Shown here one piece after another: positions 1 through 5,158 of a stretch of 6,959 nucleotides of DNA. The DNA lies in NCBI GenBank assembly GCA_016875645.1, contig VGPE01000151.1, positions 1 to 6,959 of the forward strand, read 5' to 3'. The position numbers and the translations under genes were made by a program. This DNA comes from Chloroflexota bacterium. GTDB lineage: Bacteria > Chloroflexota > Limnocylindria > Limnocylindrales > CSP1-4. Positions within the stretch are counted from its first letter, which is position 1; each line of letters starts with the position of its first letter. The notes beneath the pieces were generated by a model, which saw only the letters and a list, made by a program, of their open reading frames with translations, did not search any database and was not told where the DNA came from.

Positions 1-1155
1 GACGGTCTCCCGGGAGATCGACAGGAGGATACCGACGGCCGCGAAGCTGACGATCAGCGACGACCCGCCGGCACTGATGAAGGGCAGCGTGATCCCCGTC
101 ACGGGGACGAGCGCCACGACGACGGCGATGTTGATGAAGGCCTGGACGGCGAGCCAGGTCGTGATGCCTGCGGCGAGCAGCGCACCGAAGGTATCCGGGG
201 CCGCGAGGGCGACCCGGAACCCCTGGTACGCGAGGAGCGTGAAGAGGACCACGACCAGGCCGCCGCCGACGAGGCCGAGCTCCTCGCCGACGATGGCGAA
301 GATGTAGTCGTTGCTGGCGTTGGGCAGGAACAGCCCGCCGGCGAGCCGGCTCTCCCCGAGTCCCGCCCCGAAGATGCCGCCCAGGCCGAGCGCAAGGAGG
401 CCCTGGATCGTGTGGAAGCCGATGCCCTGCGGGTCGGCCCAGGGATCGATGAGCGCCCGCACGCGGTCGAGCTGGTAGGGCGTCCGGCTGACGACCATCA
501 CGACGAGGGCGACCCCGCCCGCGGCCATCGCGCCGAGGTGGAAGAGGTTCGCGCCCGCCACGAAGAACATCGTGACCGCGGTCAGCCCGATGACCGCGCT
601 GGTCCCGAGGTCCGGCTCGCGCAGCACCAGGATCAGGATCGGCAGGAAGATCACCAGGAATGCCACCGTGCCGCCCCAGAACTTCCGGATGCCGGTGCCG
701 CGCCTGGCGAACCAGTGGGCCAGGTAGATGATCAGGGCCAGCTTGGCGAACTCCGCGGGATGCACGGCCAGCAGGGGCCCGAACTGAATCCAGCGCGCCG
801 AGCCGCCGACCTTGATGCCGAGGCCCGGGATCAGGACGAGGACGAGGACCACCAGCGCGATCAGGTAGACCGGCACCGAGATCATCCGCAGCCAGCGGTA
901 GTCGACCCGCATCATCACGACCATCGCGATCAGGCCCAGGATGGCCCACAGCACCTGGGGTCCGACGACGGCGAACGTGTTGCCGTCCGTCGCGACGTAG
1001 GCCTTGATGGCCGACGACGAGTACACCATCAGGATGCCGATCGCCGCGAGCGCCACCACCGCGACCAGGATCACCACGTCGGGCTGGTGCTCCTCGCGCT
1101 TGAGGGCGCGGCGGCCGCCGGGGCCCCCGGCACGGAGGATGACGGGCAGCTTCAT
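1..1155 (-). CDS. ftsW: FtsW, SEDS-family peptidoglycan glycosyltransferase of the divisome (C-terminal tail cut off by window edge)
   Basis: FtsW is the multi-pass inner-membrane polymerase that joins lipid II into glycan strands at the septum, working with the class B PBP FtsI encoded upstream. I translated 385 residues from the ATG at 1155 without meeting a stop. About ten hydrophobic segments follow a basic 25-residue N-terminus. Family signatures seen: HPAEFAKLALI (132-142), REPDLGTS (179-186), DPWADPQGIGFHTIQG (237-252), NDYIFAIVGEELGL (282-295) and LPFISAGGSS (357-366). Asp283 lines up with the catalytic Asp of FtsW/RodA (Asp297 in E. coli). The residues just before it are unusual (see findings). 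The family normally ends soon after the last motif, so only a short cytoplasmic tail should be missing. The start codon overlaps the murD stop in ATGA and has a strong Shine-Dalgarno, so the start is firm. RodA is the main alternative, but the dcw position favours FtsW. Confidence 0.96.
   Translation of the reverse strand, partial: MKLPVILRAGGPGGRRALKREEHQPDVVILVAVVALAAIGILMVYSSSAIKAYVATDGNTFAVVGPQVLWAILGLIAMVVMMRVDYRWLRMISVPVYLIALVVLVLVLIPGLGIKVGGSARWIQFGPLLAVHPAEFAKLALIIYLAHWFARRGTGIRKFWGGTVAFLVIFLPILILVLREPDLGTSAVIGLTAVTMFFVAGANLFHLGAMAAGGVALVVMVVSRTPYQLDRVRALIDPWADPQGIGFHTIQGLLALGLGGIFGAGLGESRLAGGLFLPNASNDYIFAIVGEELGLVGGGLVVVLFTLLAYQGFRVALAAPDTFGALLAAGITTWLAVQAFINIAVVVALVPVTGITLPFISAGGSSLIVSFAAVGILLSISRETV
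1152..1155 (-). other. murD stop / ftsW start overlap (ATGA)
   Basis: The coding strand reads ATGA: the ftsW ATG (1155-1153) and the murD TGA (1154-1152) overlap, so the two CDSs share four bases. This arrangement is typical of translational coupling. Confidence 0.93.
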
Positions 1156-2687
1156 CGGGCCTCCTCCGGGGTCGTGCGCGACGTGCGCAGGCCGGCCACC
1201 GCGCGTTTGAACGCCCGGCCGCGCTCCGCGTAGTCCACGAACATGTCGAAGCTGGCGGCAGCGGGGCTCAACAGGACGGTCGCGACCTGGCCGGGCCCCC
1301 GCAGCTCGCGGGCGATGGCGGCCGCGCGCTCGACCGCTGCGTCGAGACTGGCGGCGGCTTCGGTCCGGGCCAGGCCCGCGTCGCGGAACATCGCGCCCAG
1401 GCGCGGTCCGCTCTCTCCGATCAGCACGGCCGCGGCAGCCCGCTCCGCGACGACCGGTGGCAGCGCGGACAGGTCGATGTCCTTGTCACGGCCGCCGGCG
1501 ATCAGCACGAGCGGGCCCTCGAACGCGCGCAGAGCCACGATCACCGCGTCCGGCTGCGTGCCCTGGGAGTCGTTGACGAAGCGGACGCCGTCCATGTCAG
1601 CGACCAGTTCCAGGCGGTGCTCCACGCCGCGGAAGGCGCCCGCGGCTACCCGGATCGCGTCGGGGGCGACCCCGAAGAGCAGGGCGACGGCCACCGCGGC
1701 GAGGGCGTTGCTGACGTTGTGGCGGCCCGGGATCGCCAGTTCGGCGACCGGCATGATCCGATTACCGGGGCCCGTGGCAGCTACGCGGCCGCCCGCGATC
1801 GGGAGCCGCTCGACGCCGGCCGCGACGATCCAGCCGTCGACGACGCCGAGCCCGCCCGGCACCGGCCGCTCGGGCCGGTAGAGCACCGCGGGCGCCAGCC
1901 CGAGGCCGGCATACGCGGCCACGACCGGGTCCTCGACGTTGAGGACGAGGGCACCGTCGGGATCGACCAGCTCGGCCAGCCGCCGCTTGACGGCACGATA
2001 GGCGCCCAGCGAACCGTGCCGGTCGAGGTGATCGCTGGTGACATTGGTGTAGACCGCGACGGTGGTGCCCCGCGAGAGGGTCGGCAGCTGCAGCTCGGAG
2101 AGCTCGATGACGACCCGGTGGCCGGGCGTGATCTCCCACAGCCGGTCGATCAGCGGATCGCCCATGTTGCCGCCAAGGACCACCGGGTGCGACGGGTCCG
2201 CCGCGAGGAGCGCCGCCGTGAGCGCGGACGTGGTGGTCTTGCCCTTGGTGCCCGTGATGCCGATCGTGGGCGCCGCACAGAGTCGGAGCACGAGATCCGG
2301 CTCACTGGCGATCGGGGGCGTGCCGAGGTGGCGTAAAGCGCCGAGCGCGGCGCGCAGTCGCGGCTCGGTCGTCGGGTAGTCCGCATTGATGCTGGGCGAC
2401 GTGGTGACGAGCGCCGCACCGGCCCAGGCCATTGCGGGATCGACGTCCGGCCCGAGCCGCAGCTGGACGCGGCGCCCGGACAGCGCATCGATCGCGGAGG
2501 CCAGGTCGGCTGCGGGCCGCGCGTCGTAGACGGTGGCATCGGCGCCCGCATCCGCGAAGAAGCGAGCCAGCGCGATTCCGGTCCGGGCGAAGCCGAGGAC
2601 CGTCACCGGAATGCCGCGCAACGCGCCGGCGCGGACCGCATCCATCGTCAGGGCGTCCAGGTCGAGGGTCGTCGGCATCTCGATCAT
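1152..2687 (-). CDS. murD: MurD, UDP-N-acetylmuramoyl-L-alanine:D-glutamate ligase
   Basis: MurD is the cytoplasmic ATP-dependent ligase that adds D-Glu to UDP-MurNAc-L-Ala. The product is 511 residues, against about 440-450 for typical members. The N-terminal UDP-binding domain begins near IPVTVLGFARTG (26-37). The ATP P-loop is TGTKGKTT (145-152), followed by GGNMGDP (172-178), ELSELQLP (195-202) and NVTSDHLDRHG (215-225). The Lys of AVKRRL (residue 234) matches the carbamylated Lys198 of E. coli. The C-terminal domain has GRHNVSNALAA, EHRLELV, NDSQGTQPDA (372-381), GGRDK (398-402) and LSPAAASFDMF (473-483). The extra length lies in about 25 residues before the Rossmann start and in a longer stretch before GRHN. 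ATG 2687 is chosen because it overlaps the mraY stop in ATGA. The same frame stays open upstream to 3023, but that stretch runs across mraY and has non-natural composition. An in-frame ATG at 2678 is possible. Confidence 0.96.
   Translation of the reverse strand: MIEMPTTLDLDALTMDAVRAGALRGIPVTVLGFARTGIALARFFADAGADATVYDARPAADLASAIDALSGRRVQLRLGPDVDPAMAWAGAALVTTSPSINADYPTTEPRLRAALGALRHLGTPPIASEPDLVLRLCAAPTIGITGTKGKTTTSALTAALLAADPSHPVVLGGNMGDPLIDRLWEITPGHRVVIELSELQLPTLSRGTTVAVYTNVTSDHLDRHGSLGAYRAVKRRLAELVDPDGALVLNVEDPVVAAYAGLGLAPAVLYRPERPVPGGLGVVDGWIVAAGVERLPIAGGRVAATGPGNRIMPVAELAIPGRHNVSNALAAVAVALLFGVAPDAIRVAAGAFRGVEHRLELVADMDGVRFVNDSQGTQPDAVIVALRAFEGPLVLIAGGRDKDIDLSALPPVVAERAAAAVLIGESGPRLGAMFRDAGLARTEAAASLDAAVERAAAIARELRGPGQVATVLLSPAAASFDMFVDYAERGRAFKRAVAGLRTSRTTPEEAR
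1160..1167 (-). promoter_or_regulatory. Strong Shine-Dalgarno for ftsW inside the end of murD
   Basis: On the coding strand this reads GGAGGAGG, followed by CCCG and the ftsW ATG at 1155. The first GGAGG is spaced 7 bases from the start. The same bases encode the Pro-Glu-Glu-Ala end of MurD. It is the best ribosome-binding site in the window, and it fixes the ftsW start. Confidence 0.85.
2684..2687 (-). other. mraY stop / murD start overlap (ATGA)
   Basis: The coding strand reads ATGA: the murD ATG (2687-2685) overlaps the mraY TGA (2686-2684), so the CDSs share four bases. No strong Shine-Dalgarno precedes it (the nearest purines are GGA directly against the ATG). Translation of murD may therefore depend on ribosomes finishing mraY. 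Confidence 0.88.
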
Positions 2688-3658
2688 TCCAGCGCGTGGA
2701 TCGACGCGAGGAACAGCGTCACCCCGAGGAGTCCGGCCAGCGCTCCGACGATCCAGAACCGAAGGGTGATCTTCTCCTCGTCCCAGCCCCCCAGCTCGAA
2801 GTGGTGGTGGATCGGCGTCATGCGGAACAGCCGCCGGCCGTGGCTGGCCTTGAAGTAGCTGACCTGGATCATCACCGACAGCGTCTCGACGACGAAGATC
2901 ACCCCGATCAGCGGCAGCACGAGGATCTGGCCGGTGATCAGCGCGGTGACGGCCAGCGTGGCGCCCAGCCCGAGCGCTCCCGAATCGCCCATGAAGATTT
3001 GGGCCGGGTGCACGTTGAACCACAGGAAGCCCAGGATCGCACCGATGATCAGGGCGCAGACCAGCGCCAGGTTCGGCTGGGCCGGGACGTTGAGCAGCGC
3101 GATGATCATGAACGCCACGAAGGCGAAGATCAGCGTCCCGCCGGCCAGCCCGTCGAGGCCGTCGGTGAGGTTGACGCCATTGCTGAAGCCGATGATGCCG
3201 AGCGCCGCGAACACGATGTACGGGATCTCGCCGATGATCACGTCGCCGACGAATGGCACCCGGATTCCAATGATGCCGAAATGGTTCTGGATGTAGACGG
3301 CGGCCACGACCGCCACGACGGCCTGCCAGAGCAGCTTCTGGCGCACGGTGATCCCGTCACCGGTCTTGGCGTTGAGGTAGTCGTCGGCGGCTCCGAGGGC
3401 ACCCACGCCCACGAGCGCTGCCAGCGGTGAGTAGGTGGAGGCGTCCAGCGCGCCGAGGAGCACGGCCAGGGCCGCGACCACCAGAATGATCAGCAGGCCG
3501 CCCATCGTCGGGGTGCCCAGCTTGACGATATGGGTCTGGGGCCCTTCCTGGCGGATCTGCTTGCCGAAGCCCAGAAACCGCAGCAGGCGGATGTAGGGCG
3601 GCATCATGATCACCACGAGGGCGAACGCGAGCAGCAACCCCTGGATCAACTCGATCAT
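2684..3658 (-). CDS. mraY: MraY, phospho-N-acetylmuramoyl-pentapeptide transferase
   Basis: MraY is an integral membrane enzyme that transfers phospho-MurNAc-pentapeptide from UDP to undecaprenyl phosphate, making lipid I, the first membrane step of peptidoglycan synthesis. The product is 324 residues, normal for the family, with about ten hydrophobic segments. Diagnostic motifs are all present: GTPTMGG (48-54), the Asp pair in ADDYLNAK (Asp92, Asp93), NGVNLTDGLDGLAGG (160-174), NVHPAQIFMGDSGALGLG (215-232, with Asp225) and TPIHHHFELGGWDEEK (281-296, three His at 284-286). These match the metal and catalytic Asp residues and the His loop of characterised MraY enzymes. I chose ATG 3658 because it sits in a TGATG junction with the murF stop and begins MIELIQGLLLAF, a normal MraY N-terminus. 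A GTG at 3685 would add nine unlikely residues inside murF. It lies between murF and murD, as in the usual dcw order. Confidence 0.98.
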   Translation of the reverse strand: MIELIQGLLLAFALVVIMMPPYIRLLRFLGFGKQIRQEGPQTHIVKLGTPTMGGLLIILVVAALAVLLGALDASTYSPLAALVGVGALGAADDYLNAKTGDGITVRQKLLWQAVVAVVAAVYIQNHFGIIGIRVPFVGDVIIGEIPYIVFAALGIIGFSNGVNLTDGLDGLAGGTLIFAFVAFMIIALLNVPAQPNLALVCALIIGAILGFLWFNVHPAQIFMGDSGALGLGATLAVTALITGQILVLPLIGVIFVVETLSVMIQVSYFKASHGRRLFRMTPIHHHFELGGWDEEKITLRFWIVGALAGLLGVTLFLASIHALE

Positions 3659-3660
3659 CA
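3656..3660 (-). other. murF stop / mraY start overlap (TGATG)
   Basis: The coding strand reads TGATG: the murF TGA (3660-3658) and the mraY ATG (3658-3656) share one base. This is a common stop-restart junction and supports ATG 3658 as the mraY start. Confidence 0.9.
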
Positions 3661-5145
3661 CGGGCGGGCTCCCGGCGCCCCCCACTCGTCGCGCAGGGCC
3701 TCGACGAGGCGATCCAGTTCGGCGCCGCGCGAGGCCTTGATCAGGACCACGTCGCCCGGTCGGAGCAGCGTGCGGAGGGCGGCCTGCGCCGCGTCACGGT
3801 CGGCGACCTCGAGGATCTGGTTCGCCGGCAGGCCTGTGGCACGGGCCGCCTCGGCCGTCGGGCGCGCCCCCTCCCCGACCACCATCAGCACATCCGCCAG
3901 CGTCGCGGCGGCAACGCCGACCTCCCGGTGGCCCGGCTCGGTCCCCTCGCCCAGCTCGTACATCTCGCCCAGGACCGCCACGCGCCGCCCCGGCAGGGTG
4001 GCCAGCAGCTCGAGCGCCGCGCGCATCGAGCGGGGCGCGGCGTTGTAGCTGTCGTCGAGAATGGTGATCGGGCCGGCCGCGATCAATTCGCCGCGATGCA
4101 CCGATGGGGCCGTGCGCGCGAGCCCGCGCGCGACCTCATCGACGCTCAGCCTGGCCCCGAGGCCGACGGCCGCTGCCGCGAGCGCGTTGTGCACGGCGTG
4201 TCGCCCCAGCGTGGGGATGGCGACGACCCGATCGACGACACCTTCCACGCCCGGGGCCAGCAGGCGGAACCGCATCCCGGCCGGGCCCGCGGACGTGACC
4301 TCGTCCGCGCGCACGTCCGCATCGGCCCCGAAGCCGTAGGTCAGGCTCCGGGCGCTCGTCCGGGCGGCCATGCGCCGGACGCGCTCGTCGTCGGCGTTGA
4401 GCACCGCCAGCCCGTCCGCCGGCAGCGCCTCGATCAGCTCCCCCTTGGCCCGCTCGATCGCGTCCAGCGTGCCGATCCGCGAAAGGTGGACGGCCTGCAC
4501 CGCCGTGACGACGCCGATCCGGGGCCGCGCGATGGCCGCCATCGTCGCGATCTCGCCGCCGACGTACATGCCCATCTCGAGGACGGCCGCCTCGTGCTCG
4601 GGTCCGAGGCGCAGGATCGTCAGGGGCAGGCCGATCTCGTTGTTCTGGTTGCCCTCGCTCTTGAGGGTCGCGAACCGCGCCGAGAGCACGGCCGCGACGG
4701 CGTCCTTGGTGGACGTCTTGGCGATGCTGCCGGTCACGCCCACCGTGAGCGGGTGGAACCGGGTCCGCCATGCCGCCGCCACGGCGTGCAGGCCGGCCAA
4801 CGGATCCTGGACCGCGACCACGCCCACGCCGGGCGGGATCGACTGGTCGCGAGGGACCGCCCGGACCAGCAGCACGGCTGCGCCGGCCGCGGCGGCCGCG
4901 GCGAGGTAGCGATGCCCATCGGTGCGTTCGCCCTCGAGGGCGACAAAGAGGTGGCCCGACTCAACGAGGCGGGAATCCACGGCTGCACCGCGGACGGAGG
5001 CCGAGCCCCGTGCCAGGATGCGGCCGCGCGTCACGCGCGCGATCTCGTCGATCTCGATAGCCGGCACCGAAGGACCCCAGCCGCGGAGGCTGGAGGGCGG
5101 CGTCGCCTCGGTCACGAGGTCGAGTGTGGCACACGCAGCGTCCAT
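3658..5145 (-). CDS. murF: MurF, UDP-N-acetylmuramoyl-tripeptide:D-alanyl-D-alanine ligase
   Basis: MurF is the cytoplasmic ligase that adds D-Ala-D-Ala to the UDP-MurNAc-tripeptide using ATP, the last soluble step before MraY. The product is 495 residues. In order I see the N-terminal substrate domain (EIDEIARVTRG, 31-41; VDSRLVESGHLFVAL, 56-70), the ATP P-loop region VTGSIAKTSTKD (137-148), GNQNNEIGLPLTIL (165-178), LEMGMYVGGEI (189-199), a conserved His (220) and Lys (234), NADDERV (250-256), GRHAVHNALAA (314-324), and the MurF-specific DDSYNAAPRSMRAALELL (364-381), LGEMYELGE (392-400) and KASRGAELDRLVE (470-482). The last group separates it from MurE. The P-loop has Ala where Gly is expected. 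The start is uncertain: ATG 5145 gives the longest product but has no clear Shine-Dalgarno, and about 25 residues precede the usual N-terminus. GTG codons at 5115 and 5067 are alternatives. It follows ftsI by 13 bases, with no murE between them. Confidence 0.96.
   Translation of the reverse strand: MDAACATLDLVTEATPPSSLRGWGPSVPAIEIDEIARVTRGRILARGSASVRGAAVDSRLVESGHLFVALEGERTDGHRYLAAAAAAGAAVLLVRAVPRDQSIPPGVGVVAVQDPLAGLHAVAAAWRTRFHPLTVGVTGSIAKTSTKDAVAAVLSARFATLKSEGNQNNEIGLPLTILRLGPEHEAAVLEMGMYVGGEIATMAAIARPRIGVVTAVQAVHLSRIGTLDAIERAKGELIEALPADGLAVLNADDERVRRMAARTSARSLTYGFGADADVRADEVTSAGPAGMRFRLLAPGVEGVVDRVVAIPTLGRHAVHNALAAAAVGLGARLSVDEVARGLARTAPSVHRGELIAAGPITILDDSYNAAPRSMRAALELLATLPGRRVAVLGEMYELGEGTEPGHREVGVAAATLADVLMVVGEGARPTAEAARATGLPANQILEVADRDAAQAALRTLLRPGDVVLIKASRGAELDRLVEALRDEWGAPGARP
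3669..3673 (-). promoter_or_regulatory. Possible Shine-Dalgarno for mraY
   Basis: The coding strand reads GGGAG, 10 bases before the mraY ATG at 3658. The spacing is somewhat long and the match partial, so this is a weak candidate. Coupling through the TGATG junction may matter more. Confidence 0.4.
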
Positions 5146-5158
5146 GCTTGGTCGCCGG
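5146..5158 (-). other. ftsI-murF spacer, the only non-coding gap in the window
   Basis: These 13 bases (CCGGCGACCAAGC on the coding strand) separate the ftsI stop from the first possible murF ATG. They hold no clear Shine-Dalgarno, promoter or terminator. In many dcw clusters murE sits at this point; here there is no murE and no visible remnant. If murF really starts at GTG 5115 or 5067, the gap would be 43 or 91 bases. Confidence 0.7.

Noticed and set aside
337..350. Inverted GCCGGC repeat with a two-base loop
   Set aside because: It is too short and the loop too small for a functional hairpin. It lies inside conserved FtsW coding sequence, and GCCGGC is common by chance at this GC content.
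412..1233. Long plus-strand open frame (273 codons) opposite ftsW and the end of murD
   Set aside because: It is antisense to a clear FtsW with all signatures. Its product is full of Asp, His, Arg and Gln, the typical composition of the reverse frame of GC-rich genes, and has no recognisable motif.
2688..3023. An N-terminal extension of MurD, from the open frame continuing upstream to 3023
   Set aside because: This part overlaps conserved MraY motifs in another frame, reads as an Arg/Pro/Asp-rich shadow, and the ATGA junction at 2687 gives a normal start.
2432..3430. Long plus-strand open frame (332 codons) opposite mraY and the start of murD
   Set aside because: It is antisense to MraY, which is confirmed by many catalytic motifs. 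The composition is that of a shadow frame, and no domain is visible.
4880..4910. GC-rich repeat-like run in murF
   Set aside because: It encodes an alanine-rich helix (LAAAAAAGAA, residues 81-90) in the N-terminal domain, so it is ordinary low-complexity coding sequence.
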